Assembly (NCBI GenBank): GCA_944322935.1
Contig: CALUQO010000016.1
Span: 1 to 54,623, forward strand
Length of the DNA stretch: 54,623 nucleotides
Source of the DNA: Candidatus Gastranaerophilales bacterium
Lineage (GTDB): Bacteria; Cyanobacteriota; Vampirovibrionia; Gastranaerophilales; Gastranaerophilaceae
Direction of reading: 5' to 3'
The position numbers and the translations under genes are program-made. The stretch's first letter is position 1, and each line of letters opens with the position of its first letter. Below, piece after piece: positions 42,700 through 52,165 of this stretch. The notes below the pieces were generated by a model. The model searched no databases and was not told where the DNA came from. It saw only the letters and a program-made list of their open reading frames with translations.

Positions 42700-44262
42700 C
42701 CTTGCTTTGGCTCGTTTACGTTTTCTTCCGTAAAGCACGAGCAGCGGAAGACATACTAATGCAACAATTCCCCAGACTCTGAAGGTTTCGATATAAGCAG
42801 AAAGCGTAGACTGCTGCACAAGAATGTTATACAGCATACCCTGTGCTTTTGTCTGAGCAACAGCAAACACATCGTAATTGGCAAAATAAGATGTGAGCGA
42901 AGCCAATCTCTCCATATAAACATTATTCTGCGTATTAAGCTGCTCTACAAGGTTGTGCTGAAAAGCCTGTGAGTAGCGTGAAACCATTGTTGTTACAAGA
43001 GAAGTTCCTATAGCCGCACCCAGATTTTTGATAAGGTTTTGAACACCGCTTGCGTTAGTCATCTGAGCATTGCTTATTGTTTCCATTGAAGCTGTCGTGA
43101 GCACGGTAATCGTCATACCAACGGAAAAGCCAAAGATTATATTGGGTATTACAATATTAATCATAGAAAACTCAAGATTTAATTCTCCGAACATTAAGCC
43201 GGACACACCGAGTCCGAGAAGTCCAAGTGCTGTCAAAAGGCGAAAATCAAATATTTTGTTTGTAAGACTGTAAAGAGTAATTGCAGCAACCGAGCCAAAA
43301 CCGCGCGGCATTAGAGAATAACCGCTCCAAAAAGCATTGTAGCCCATAAGGTTTTGTAAAAATAACGGCATAACTGTTGTAGATGCATACAAAACCATGT
43401 TGGCAATTACCAGTATAACCGTACCAATTAAAAAACTTCTGTCTTTAAACACAGACAAATCAATAATTGATTCCTTTTGAACAATTTGTGAGTATATGAA
43501 CAAAACCATTGCAACCATTGAGATACCGAAAGTCCAGCATATCCACTCGGAGCCGAACCAGTCAGCGTTGTTGCCCTTATCCAGAAATACCTGAAATGTA
43601 ACCAGCCATATAATAAGGAAGAAAAATCCAACAAAATCAATTTTGGCATCAGCCTGTTTTTGCGCATAAGGCGGGTCAAAAATCCAGAGCTTTGAAGTAA
43701 TTGCAGCAATCAGACCAAACGGTATGTTTATAAAAAATATCCAGTTCCATGACCAGTTATCCGTAAGCCATCCCCCGAGAATAGGGCCAATAACAGGTGC
43801 AACAACAACCCCGAATCCGAAAATAGACATAGCCAGAGCTCTTTTTTCCAGCGGAAACGCCTCAAGCAAAATAGCCTGTGATACAGGCAGCAAAGCACCG
43901 CCGCCGAGCCCCTGAAGTATTCTTGAAAATATCATCATCTCAAGCGATGTTGACATGCCGCAAAGTAAAGAGGCAAACGTAAACAATAAAATACATGCTA
44001 TAAAAAATTGTTTTCGTCCGAAAAATTTAGAAAACCAGTCCACAGAAGGCACAACAATACCGCTGGCAATTAAATAACTGGTCAGAATCCAAGTTGCCTC
44101 ATCATTGCTCGAAGAGAAACTGCCGGCCATCTGAGGAAGTGCAACGTTAGCTATTGTTCCGTCAAGAACAAATATAAATGTAGCTGTCATCACCGCTATT
44201 GTAGTCAGCCACGGGTTTATTTGAGGCGTATTATTTTGCAATGTTGTTTCTGAATTTTCCAT
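42694..44262 (-). CDS. emrB: MFS drug exporter, DHA2/EmrB-QacA type
   Basis: 522 residues, about 14 membrane helices. Motifs: IFVLDGTIANVALPQM in TM1, ILTSYLIASGIVVPSVDWFSKFFGRKQ (motif A-like), SRILQGLGGGALLP and the motif C-like FGVVVAPVIGPILGG. Proton-driven export of drugs or toxic organics. Follows marR by 2 bp in one operon. No EmrA adaptor here; the TolC-like protein at 46961 is a possible but unlinked partner. C-terminus is basic. Confidence 0.9.
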   Translation of the reverse strand: MENSETTLQNNTPQINPWLTTIAVMTATFIFVLDGTIANVALPQMAGSFSSSNDEATWILTSYLIASGIVVPSVDWFSKFFGRKQFFIACILLFTFASLLCGMSTSLEMMIFSRILQGLGGGALLPVSQAILLEAFPLEKRALAMSIFGFGVVVAPVIGPILGGWLTDNWSWNWIFFINIPFGLIAAITSKLWIFDPPYAQKQADAKIDFVGFFFLIIWLVTFQVFLDKGNNADWFGSEWICWTFGISMVAMVLFIYSQIVQKESIIDLSVFKDRSFLIGTVILVIANMVLYASTTVMPLFLQNLMGYNAFWSGYSLMPRGFGSVAAITLYSLTNKIFDFRLLTALGLLGLGVSGLMFGELNLEFSMINIVIPNIIFGFSVGMTITVLTTASMETISNAQMTNASGVQNLIKNLGAAIGTSLVTTMVSRYSQAFQHNLVEQLNTQNNVYMERLASLTSYFANYDVFAVAQTKAQGMLYNILVQQSTLSAYIETFRVWGIVALVCLPLLVLYGRKRKRAKARS

Positions 44263-44264
44263 AG

Positions 44265-44732
44265 TTATATCTGTATATTTGTTTTTTCACTTATTTTAGA
44301 AATTATCTTTTCAAGAGTTTGCTTAAACTGCTCAAGCTCTCTGTCATCAAAAGAGTCTAAAAAATTTTTTAAATCCTGCTTTACAACAGGCATATACTTC
44401 TCGGTAAGCTTTCTTCCCTCATTCGTTATTTTAAGCAGCTTAACCGGACGGTTTTGTTTTGTTGATGTAACTCTTTGTATCAATCCTTTCTTTTCTAAAA
44501 TTGACAAAATTCTGGTCACATTGGATCTGTCTTTCAAAAGAACTTTTGCAAGATCTCTCTGACAGAGATTGTCAGCTGAAGCGATTGCGTCCAGTGCAAT
44601 GTACTGCTCAATTGTCAAATCCAGACCGAGGGATTTGATATATATTGACCCGCGCGAACGCAAATAAACAGAAGCCTTGTCTATAAGATACGGCAGACAG
44701 TCGGCATAGCATTCTGCAATTTTTTCTCCCAA
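44265..44732 (-). CDS. MarR-family transcriptional regulator
   Basis: 155 residues from TTG 44732 with GGAG nine bases upstream. Winged-helix core: LTIEQYIALDAIASADNLCQRDLAKVLLKDRSNVTRILSILEKKGLIQRV is complete, followed by wing residues and a dimerisation helix. Likely represses itself and the exporter, with release by a small ligand. The palindromes overlapping its promoter support autorepression. Confidence 0.9.
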   Translation of the reverse strand: MGEKIAECYADCLPYLIDKASVYLRSRGSIYIKSLGLDLTIEQYIALDAIASADNLCQRDLAKVLLKDRSNVTRILSILEKKGLIQRVTSTKQNRPVKLLKITNEGRKLTEKYMPVVKQDLKNFLDSFDDRELEQFKQTLEKIISKISEKTNIQI

Positions 44733-44741
44733 TTTGTTATA

Positions 44742-44770
44742 ACTCCAACATGTTGTAATTCCAACATAAT
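44742..44770 (-). promoter_or_regulatory. Likely MarR operator pair
   Basis: Minus strand reads TGTTGGAATTACAACATGTTGG: an inverted repeat TGTTG-6-CAACA overlapping the palindrome CAACATGTTG. It covers the expected transcription start just downstream of the -10, the usual place for a MarR repressor site. Confidence 0.6.
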
Positions 44771-44798
44771 TTTATAAAAGATAACACATGCCGGTCAA
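44771..44798 (-). promoter_or_regulatory. Promoter of marR-emrB
   Basis: Minus strand TTGACC (44798-44793), 16-bp spacer, TATAAA (44776-44771). Confidence 0.6.
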
Positions 44799-44809
44799 GT
44801 TGTAAAAAT

Positions 44810-45292
44810 TCAACTATACAAATTTAATTTACGCTTTTCGTGCTCTACTCGTTTATTATATTTATCACACATTGTAAAATATCGCCGGCATTGCAATATT
44901 TTGTCATACCCGAGCATTATGCCGAGCATAAAATCCTGCTCAGGCGTTATTTTATCAAGTTTTTTATCGAAAGTTTTTACAACTCTTATACAGTCAGGAT
45001 TGCCAAAAAAGACATTAATATTTTTGTTGTTAACATCATTTATCAAATACGGAATTTCTTCTCTTTGCAATCTGCTTTCTATAACATCTTTGTTGGCGGC
45101 TTTTTCTGTTGTTAGAACAAGGTTTCTTAATCCTTTTTTGTATTCATAAATATGATGATAAAAAACCCGTAAATCATTTATCTGCTGCATATCAGGTTTT
45201 ATATATTTTTGCTCTTTTTTTCTTGCAGCTTCTTTAAAATTACAAACATAAGCACTGTTAGTGTTATAAAAATTGACACTTTTAATCTGCAT
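44810..45292 (-). CDS. DUF2023 family protein
   Basis: 160 residues. From about 41: LRVFYHHIYEYKKGLRNLVLTT, then EIPYLINDVNNKNINVFFGNPDCI and TPEQDFMLGIMLGYDKILQCRRY, which I recognise as the DUF2023 signature. The family is often found beside flavodoxin; no flavodoxin is adjacent. An extra N-terminal stretch of about 40 residues (FYNTNSAYVCNFKEAARKKE) is unusual. Function unknown. Confidence 0.8.
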   Translation of the reverse strand: MQIKSVNFYNTNSAYVCNFKEAARKKEQKYIKPDMQQINDLRVFYHHIYEYKKGLRNLVLTTEKAANKDVIESRLQREEIPYLINDVNNKNINVFFGNPDCIRVVKTFDKKLDKITPEQDFMLGIMLGYDKILQCRRYFTMCDKYNKRVEHEKRKLNLYS

Positions 45293-45348
45293 ATCAAAGC
45301 TCCTAATGTTCGCCTATATAAAAAATGTACGGCAAGACAAACATTTTG

Positions 45349-45837
45349 TCAATGAACTGCTGTTATCTCATTAACACTTAAAGGAACTATTTTTCGCAAA
45401 TCATCAAGGCTCATTTCTACCTGATAACCGATTTTACCTGCGCTAAAAATTATTGTTTCAAAATTTTTCGCAGATTCGTCTACTACCGTTGTAAAAAGCT
45501 TTTTCATTCCGATAGGCGAACAACCGCCGTGTACGTATCCTGTAGTTGGCAAAAGATCTTTTAAATGAAGCATTTCGACTGATTTTTCGTTAACCGAAGC
45601 AGCTGCCTTTTTCAAGTCCAATTCAGCCGCTACAGGTATCATAAAAACATAATACTTTTTAGATTTGCCGGAACAAACCAGTGTTTTAAACACCATATCA
45701 GGATTTTGCCCCAACACGCTCGCTACATCGACTCCGCTTATTGCATCAGTATCAACATAAGTATAGTGATTATATTTAATTTTATGTTTATCCAGAATTC
45801 TCATTACGTTTGTTTTGTAATCCTGTTTGGCGTTCAT
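45349..45837 (-). CDS. ybaK: YbaK/EbsC-type Cys-tRNA(Pro) deacylase
   Basis: 162 residues from ATG 45837 (SD GGGAGAAA). Removes mischarged amino acids, mainly Cys, from tRNA-Pro. Motifs: VFKTLVCSGKSKKYYVFMIPVAAELDLKKAA with the catalytic lysine region, GYVHGGCSPIGMKK and VFSAGKIGYQVEM-like end. The frame extends to 45942 but that part is non-homologous and overlaps the divergent thioredoxin gene. Confidence 0.88.
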   Translation of the reverse strand: MNAKQDYKTNVMRILDKHKIKYNHYTYVDTDAISGVDVASVLGQNPDMVFKTLVCSGKSKKYYVFMIPVAAELDLKKAAASVNEKSVEMLHLKDLLPTTGYVHGGCSPIGMKKLFTTVVDESAKNFETIIFSAGKIGYQVEMSLDDLRKIVPLSVNEITAVH

Positions 45838-45935
45838 AGTCTTTCTCCCGATATTGTACCTTTTAAAATAGCCTATCTCTGCAATGCAATCAATTAACAC
45901 ATTAAATAAAATAGAGCAACAAAAAGGAGAAAGCA

Positions 45936-46265
45936 ATGACAAATGTTAAAGAATTAACTGATGAAAATTTTGATATCGAGCTGAAAAACACAACGAATCC
46001 GATACTGGTAGACTTTTTTGCCCCATGGTGCGGACATTGCAGAGTGCAGGAGCCTATTATAACAAAATTAGCAGACGAGCTTAAAGACAGGGCTGTTATA
46101 GCCAAGATAAATGTTGATGAAAACCGTGATACAGCAGCAAGATTCTTTGTCAGCGGTATACCGGCAATGTTAGTTTTTAAAAACGGAAAGCTTGTTGAGC
46201 AGGTTGCAGGAGTACGGCAGATAGACGAGTTAAAAAAACTTGTCAAAAAATATGAAAATGTTTAG
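45936..46265 (+). CDS. trxA: Thioredoxin-like protein with CGHC active site
   Basis: 109 residues, complete thioredoxin fold: ILVDFFAPWCGHCRVQEP (active site Cys32-Gly-His-Cys35), KINVDENRDTAARFFVSGIPAMLVFKNGK with the cis-Pro, and a helical end. Cytosolic (no signal). CGHC is typical of protein disulfide isomerases rather than the CGPC of standard thioredoxin, so its redox potential may be higher. Strong SD AAAAGGAGAAAG. Neighbour to ybaK and rex. Confidence 0.88.
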   Translation: MTNVKELTDENFDIELKNTTNPILVDFFAPWCGHCRVQEPIITKLADELKDRAVIAKINVDENRDTAARFFVSGIPAMLVFKNGKLVEQVAGVRQIDELKKLVKKYENV

Positions 46266-46269
46266 CTAT

Positions 46270-46890
46270 TTACTCAATATCTTTGCAGGCAAATTGCAGA
46301 AAGCTTCCCATAAGATTTTCATTCCAAACCTTTACGGTAGGCGGAACTTTTAGAACAGCAGGAGTAAAATTCCATATATATTTAATATTTGACTCAATTA
46401 AAAAATCAGCAACCTGCTGGGCCGCCTGCCTCGGGACAGTTAAAATAGCAATCTCAACCCCTAAGCGCTGTACAAGGTTAGGGAGTTTTGAGATATGAAA
46501 AATCTGTTTGTTATTAACCTGAATATCTATTTTTTGCGGGTCATTATCAAAAAGAGCAAGAATATTCAAACCATAGCTGTTAAAGCTGTCATATTTTGCA
46601 AGAGCAAGGCCTAAATGGCCGGAGCCGACAATAAAGGCATCTTTTGTTTTAGAAAACCCCAGAGTTTTTTCAATAGAATCTTTAAGCTCCTTTACCATAT
46701 ATCCGACACGGCACTTTCCGGCATTGTTAAGCAGTTTAAAATCTTTGCGAACCTGAGAATCATCAATACCAAGACGCTGCGCAATCTGAGGGCTCGATAT
46801 TGTTTCAATACCGGCTTCTATGTATTCCACCATTATGCTGTGATATAAGGTTAATCTATTTGAAACTTTTTCAGGTATATTTTTGCTCAT
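46270..46890 (-). CDS. rex: Redox-sensing transcriptional repressor Rex
   Basis: 206 residues from ATG 46890. N-terminal winged helix (SSPQIAQRLGIDDSQVRKDFKLL) followed by a Rossmann fold: FIVGSGHLGLALAKY (GxGxxG for NADH), LALFDNDPQKI, and the C-terminal swapped helix LMGSFLQFACKD. Senses NADH/NAD ratio and represses fermentative and respiratory genes. Start could also be GTG 46899; SD AAAGGG is too far for the ATG and too close for the GTG. Convergent with trxA by 4 bp. Confidence 0.9.
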   Translation of the reverse strand: MSKNIPEKVSNRLTLYHSIMVEYIEAGIETISSPQIAQRLGIDDSQVRKDFKLLNNAGKCRVGYMVKELKDSIEKTLGFSKTKDAFIVGSGHLGLALAKYDSFNSYGLNILALFDNDPQKIDIQVNNKQIFHISKLPNLVQRLGVEIAILTVPRQAAQQVADFLIESNIKYIWNFTPAVLKVPPTVKVWNENLMGSFLQFACKDIE

Positions 46891-46960
46891 AATTTTCACA
46901 CACCCTTTTGATTTAAACAAAATTATATACTAAATCAAGAAAAAAATCACGATTTAATAT

Positions 46961-48280
46961 TTAAAGATTTTCTCCGGTCAGGTCAAAATCCTCATTATTA
47001 ACCTCGCGCAAAAAATCTATCCAGTCCGTATAATAATCTGTAAGAGCATAGATATATCCTGTAATAATATCCTGATATGACTGCTGCATAACAATGACAG
47101 ATGTAAGGTCGGCCTTGCCTGAATCATAATTGCGTTTTGAAACTTTTATGAGTTCTTCCGAATCTTTAATAAGTTTTTGTTTATAGAATAAAAGATTAGT
47201 TCTGGATGTGGTGAAACGCTCATAAGCAGAAGCTAAATCTTGTAAAGCTTTATTTTTCGCCGATTCATAGTTTATTTGAGCCTGTTCAATCTGCAGTTTT
47301 GCATTTTTAATTTCAGGTTTATAGGAGTATAAAAGAGGAATATTATTTATGCCTGCTGCAGCATAAGCCCCCGGTTCAAAGTGGCCTGTTTCGCTGTGCG
47401 ATTGAGGAAGATAAGAGTAGCCGCCCGAGATTTCAACATCAGGAATTCTTTGTCTTTCAACAATTGTAAGATTCTTTTTCGCTATATCAATCTCCTGCTT
47501 AGCAGCACGTATATCGAGCCTTTTTTCAAGAGCTTTTCTTGCAATTACATCAAAATCAGGAACAGGAGCATTAAAATCAGGAGTTTTTAGAGATATAAAA
47601 ACTGTTTCATCAGGAAGATTGTCCTCCCGCGTGTCATATATTATACCTGTATTTTCTTTTAAATTAAGTGTCTTATTAAAATTGTTCCTTGCTGTTGTCA
47701 CATTTGTTCTTGCTGTATTAATTTTTGTTTCCAGCTGATTAAGAGCTATTTGAGCCTGTATAACTTCTGTTTGAGCCGAAGGATTAGTTTTATATTTATT
47801 TTGGGCTATTTTTAAAAGTTCCTCTAACAATTTCTTTTGCTCCATAAGCGAGCTGAGAATTGTTTTTGCCCCGACAAGATCCGCATAAGTTTCTCTTACA
47901 TCCATTTCGAGCGTAAATTCTGCTAGCTTTACGTCTATTTCTTTTTTATAGAGGTTAGATTTTGCCAGATTTTTTCTGGGTGAACGTTTTGCTATTTCAA
48001 AAGTTTCTGATATACCTATCTGTTGCGGCTCGCTTTTTCCGGCTTTGCCAAAGTTATAGAATATATTAACATCAGGATTTTTTAACCTGTTTGCAGTTTT
48101 TATATCATTTTTTGCGAGTACAACATCAATCCTTGCTGATTGCAAATCCAGATTGTTTGAAACAGAAAGCTGTATTGCATCATCAAGGTTAATCTTTTTT
48201 AATACCTCTGCATTGCAGGTACGGCCTATCATTATAATTGTTATTAAGACGGTTAGTATTAATGTTTTTTGTAGTTTCAT
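46961..48280 (-). CDS. TolC/CusC-type outer-membrane factor
   Basis: 439 residues. Signal peptide to about 24 (RTCNA). Two OEP repeats with long helices: LDDAIQLSVSNNLDLQSARI at the start and ALEKRLDIRAAKQEIDIAKKNL in the second half; GFSYLPQS-like beta segments mark the barrel. It closes an efflux or secretion channel through the outer membrane. Its ATG overlaps the stop of the AsmA-family gene by one base, so they are co-translated. No adaptor or inner-membrane pump is in the operon. Confidence 0.85.
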   Translation of the reverse strand: MKLQKTLILTVLITIIMIGRTCNAEVLKKINLDDAIQLSVSNNLDLQSARIDVVLAKNDIKTANRLKNPDVNIFYNFGKAGKSEPQQIGISETFEIAKRSPRKNLAKSNLYKKEIDVKLAEFTLEMDVRETYADLVGAKTILSSLMEQKKLLEELLKIAQNKYKTNPSAQTEVIQAQIALNQLETKINTARTNVTTARNNFNKTLNLKENTGIIYDTREDNLPDETVFISLKTPDFNAPVPDFDVIARKALEKRLDIRAAKQEIDIAKKNLTIVERQRIPDVEISGGYSYLPQSHSETGHFEPGAYAAAGINNIPLLYSYKPEIKNAKLQIEQAQINYESAKNKALQDLASAYERFTTSRTNLLFYKQKLIKDSEELIKVSKRNYDSGKADLTSVIVMQQSYQDIITGYIYALTDYYTDWIDFLREVNNEDFDLTGENL

Positions 48281-51200
48281 TATTTATTTTCACTTTGGGT
48301 TGCCGGTGCAGCTTCTTGTTGTTGTGTTTCTTTGGAATTTTTATAAAGGTTGTATATTCCGCCGAGAACTTTTACTGCTTTATTTTCTTGCAGCTGCTGC
48401 ACCTTTTCATTATTTTTGACAGCTTCTGCAGCATTTTGTTTTACCTGCTCTTTAACTTGTGCGGCAGTCTGTTGAGCCTGTTGTTTGAGCTCTTCTTTAG
48501 TAACAGGTTTTGTTTGCTGCTGAACCTGTTGGTCTAGCTCAGTTTGTTCCTCTTGAATTTTTTCGGGAGTGTTAAGCCACTTAAATCCGTCAAAAGCAGA
48601 AGCCGGTTTGTTTAGATTGCCTCTTAAATTAACTTTAAAAGACTTTGTACCGGTTTTAGCAGGCGTTAATGGAGGAATTGTCTGCAAAACAGATTCATTG
48701 GCCGCCTCGTTAAATGTATTCATTGCAGAAGCTATTTTAGTCCCAAAAGTAGGAATTAAAGAAACGAATTTTTCCACTGACAAACCAGCTATCGGCCCGA
48801 GCGCTGTTATAACTTCGTTCGATAAGGAGCCGAGAATCTCTATGTTAGAATCCATAGAAAGTATATTAACAGTTCCTTTTAACAGAAGCGACATATGCGT
48901 ACCGGACATTTTTACCTGTTCAAGCACGGCATTCCCGCCTGAGAGCAATACTTTGCCGTTAAGGTAAGAAAATTTACCTGTATTATAAGGAGCTACAGAA
49001 TTAACAAGGCTGCCAATCTGTGTTTTTACAAAACTTTGCGACAGCAGATTATCCGCCTGAAGGAAAGTTTCAAAACGTCCCAAACTGCCTAACTGGCCGT
49101 CTTTAAGTTCAAAATCAGCCGTACCGTTAAGTGATTTAACCTGCTGCTCATAAGTAGAGCCTTTTAATTTTACATCAGCATTGAAATCAAGATTGCTTTG
49201 TATCTGGTCTTTTAAACCGGTAAACACAGTCACGGCCTGATTAGCCCCAATTTTTTTACCTTTAGCCTTAGCCGTAACCGCAGTAGTTTTTATGTTATAT
49301 GACACATCAGCATTTACTGTGCCGCCGTACACAGTAGCTTTAAGGTCAGGAATTCTCACAAGGTCGTTTACAAGAGTAAAACTTCCTGTAATATCAGAAG
49401 CAACAAAGTTGCCGCCGATTTGTTTCATTGTGAATTTTTTAATATCCGCTGTACCGTTTGTTATTTTAACCGGAAGTAAATTTCCGGTTGTTGATGGAGC
49501 AGCAGGTGCAGAATTCGACGCAGATGAAACAAACAGAGCATTCATCTTATCCATTGCTGCGAAAAGATTATCCGCATTCAAATCACTGCTTGAAAATTTC
49601 ATTGATTTTATTACGAATACATCACCAAAGGTTGCTGACGCGTCAGCAATAATATTCATAATTGTTTTGTTTATATCCAAATTCTGTATATTAGCAGTGA
49701 TAGTGTTATCGTTAAACTCTAAATCAACGCCCTGAACTTTTGTAAGTAAAGCCGGAAGATTTATGTCCTTTATAGAAAAGAAACCTTTGTATACTGGTGC
49801 ATTTAACGTACCGTGAATATTCAAATCACCGCGAGCGCTTAAAGAAGCATCCGGCATTAGAGTATGCGAAAGCAGCACCGGTTCAGGAATTGTAAACTGT
49901 ATTTTCATTTCAGGGTAACTGGAAGATACATTTGTAACCGCTCCGGAAATTCCCGCTATTTTTGAGGCCCCTTTAAGATTTTTATCTAAGTTATCTGTGG
50001 ACAATGTTGATTTTGAAGGCATATAAAGAGAAACATCTGTAATATCTAAATTATCGTTTGCATAGGACAGTTCTGCATTAACAAGTCCGTTTTTGCCTGT
50101 CATTTTCTTTACACTGACAGGAGAAAAATAGTTGTTAGCATCAGGATATGCCTGAGCCTTTATATCAACCTTCTGTGCATTCCCGCTGATTAGTGCTTTA
50201 AGCGGTATTGAACCTTTTGTACCTATCATTGCTCTTGCTTCTTTGGGAAGAAGCGAATTTATATCGGCTGCTTTTAGCGAACCGTCAGCAGATATATTAA
50301 TTTTCATATCTTTCAGGTAATCTTTCACATTGCCCGAAACATTAACTTTGGAAGAGTTAAACAGGATATCACATGGATTTATAACAGCCTGAGAGGGATC
50401 AACATCAACTTTCAAAGATGGGATATTCAAAGTTATCAAAGGCATAGGAGCTCTTGTTTTAAGCAAAAATTTTGTAAGAGCAACATCTATATCAGGTTGA
50501 ATTTCTGCCAGTTTGCCCTTTAAAATCACATCTATATTAAGAATGCCGCTATTTAAAATAAAGGATTTTTTCATATCAGATGGAGCAAATGCATTAAAAA
50601 GCGGGGCTATGTTTATATCACCAGACGATACAGATATGTCCGCATTAGAAGATGAATCAACAGAACCCTTTGCCGTTACTTTTGTTCCGTTAACAAGAGT
50701 ATAGGCATTTTTTATATTCAAAGCATTGTTCGAAAAATCAATGTCAGCAGTTATATTGTTAATTGTGACAGGTATTATTTTGTGTGCAACAGAACCGTCA
50801 GCGATATTGAAGGTGCCTGATGATTCAAAGGTTTTTAAATCCGTTTTTACATTAAAATTTGATTTTATATAGCCCGTAACTTTTAATGAGGCAATATCGT
50901 TTTGCATGTTAAGCGAGTTCAAAAGCGCAATAGCAAAATTTTGGATGCTTGAAAAACTGATTTTATCAGTATTAAAATCAATATCTATTTTCGTTTTTCG
51001 CCCTGCGGTTCCAGTTGTAATATTTGATTGAAGATTTGCTTTTTCACTTGCACTGACCCAGATAACAGAATCAATATCAGTTTCATGCCCTTTGGATAAC
51101 AGGTGAAAATGGCTGTCAGGCAATTTTTTGCCGTTCAATTTAATACTCAGCTTATCAACATTTAAAAAACCGTCTAAATCGACATGCCCGTCATGCTCTT

Positions 51201-52002
51201 TTGCAGTAATATCAGCTTTAATATCAGCTTTAGGATCATATTTTACAAGCTCTTTAATAAAATCTATCTGAGGTGCGCTCTGGGGCTGCGAAGCAGAAGC
51301 CGAAGACGCCATGGCCGGCCAGAAGCTGAAGAGTTTTATGTCATAATTTACGTTTGTATTTTCATTCACAAGCACCCGTCCGTCAGCAGTAACTCTCAGA
51401 TGCTTATTTAAAACGGCTTTATCAAACACGAAATTATTCCCTTCAAGCGCAAAGGTATTTGAAGATTTTTCATCTTTTAAAGTGAGAGAATAGTCAGTAA
51501 CTGTAACAACGGGAAGATTATTTGAAATCTTTACCGGCAGCTCAGCTGCAGTGGTTTGAGAAGTTTGCTCATTTTGTTCAAGGTTCTTTGTTATATATTT
51601 GACAATATCAAGCTGACCGTCAGAGAGCAAAGTAAGCGACAGAGCAGGTGAATTTAGAGTTACGTCACTGATTTTAAGAGTTTTAAAAATCAAAGGCAGA
51701 AGAGATATTTTAGCCTGCGCATTTTTCAGCTGCGCAATCTCTTTTCCGTCAGGGTAAGAAATTTTTACGCCGCTTAGGTTAACTCCTGCTTTCAGGCACG
51801 GTGTTGTGACAAGTTTTATGTCCTGAATTTCCAGATTGAGTTTAGCATTCTGTTCAACAAGCTTCTTTATATCAGCTTTATAGTTATTAAGGTTGACAAG
51901 TTTCGGCAAAGCAAACACAAAGCCTGCATACAATACAAGTATTATGCAAAACACAACCGAAAGAAATATTTTATGCTTTTTAGCGATTTTTATAAAATTC
52001 AT
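48280..52002 (-). CDS. AsmA-family envelope protein
   Basis: 1240 residues. N-terminal membrane anchor at about 12-33, then the AsmA N-terminal pattern (VNLNNYKADIKKLVEQNAKLNLEIQDI, GVNLSGVKISYPDG). A very long repetitive beta-strand region with SGTFNIADGSV- and KGSVDSSSN-like units follows, then the AsmA-type end (TADFELKDGQLGSL, FSYLNGKVLLSGGNAV). The family forms bridge-like grooves that ferry phospholipid between membranes. An unusual tail of about 100 residues (from about 1140) is Gln/Lys-rich coiled coil. Coupled to the TolC-like gene. Confidence 0.85.
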   Translation of the reverse strand: MNFIKIAKKHKIFLSVVFCIILVLYAGFVFALPKLVNLNNYKADIKKLVEQNAKLNLEIQDIKLVTTPCLKAGVNLSGVKISYPDGKEIAQLKNAQAKISLLPLIFKTLKISDVTLNSPALSLTLLSDGQLDIVKYITKNLEQNEQTSQTTAAELPVKISNNLPVVTVTDYSLTLKDEKSSNTFALEGNNFVFDKAVLNKHLRVTADGRVLVNENTNVNYDIKLFSFWPAMASSASASQPQSAPQIDFIKELVKYDPKADIKADITAKEHDGHVDLDGFLNVDKLSIKLNGKKLPDSHFHLLSKGHETDIDSVIWVSASEKANLQSNITTGTAGRKTKIDIDFNTDKISFSSIQNFAIALLNSLNMQNDIASLKVTGYIKSNFNVKTDLKTFESSGTFNIADGSVAHKIIPVTINNITADIDFSNNALNIKNAYTLVNGTKVTAKGSVDSSSNADISVSSGDINIAPLFNAFAPSDMKKSFILNSGILNIDVILKGKLAEIQPDIDVALTKFLLKTRAPMPLITLNIPSLKVDVDPSQAVINPCDILFNSSKVNVSGNVKDYLKDMKINISADGSLKAADINSLLPKEARAMIGTKGSIPLKALISGNAQKVDIKAQAYPDANNYFSPVSVKKMTGKNGLVNAELSYANDNLDITDVSLYMPSKSTLSTDNLDKNLKGASKIAGISGAVTNVSSSYPEMKIQFTIPEPVLLSHTLMPDASLSARGDLNIHGTLNAPVYKGFFSIKDINLPALLTKVQGVDLEFNDNTITANIQNLDINKTIMNIIADASATFGDVFVIKSMKFSSSDLNADNLFAAMDKMNALFVSSASNSAPAAPSTTGNLLPVKITNGTADIKKFTMKQIGGNFVASDITGSFTLVNDLVRIPDLKATVYGGTVNADVSYNIKTTAVTAKAKGKKIGANQAVTVFTGLKDQIQSNLDFNADVKLKGSTYEQQVKSLNGTADFELKDGQLGSLGRFETFLQADNLLSQSFVKTQIGSLVNSVAPYNTGKFSYLNGKVLLSGGNAVLEQVKMSGTHMSLLLKGTVNILSMDSNIEILGSLSNEVITALGPIAGLSVEKFVSLIPTFGTKIASAMNTFNEAANESVLQTIPPLTPAKTGTKSFKVNLRGNLNKPASAFDGFKWLNTPEKIQEEQTELDQQVQQQTKPVTKEELKQQAQQTAAQVKEQVKQNAAEAVKNNEKVQQLQENKAVKVLGGIYNLYKNSKETQQQEAAPATQSENK

Positions 52003-52165
52003 ATCCTACCCCTTATTTATGACAGTATTTATTTTAACAAAAATACTTTCAGTTGGGTATTAAGTAACATATCAGATTATTGTAAAAATATCTTATTTAC
52101 GTATTGAAAAACCGGACGGTGTCCGTTATTATAAAAGTCGGTTATAACACGGATGAAACATAATA

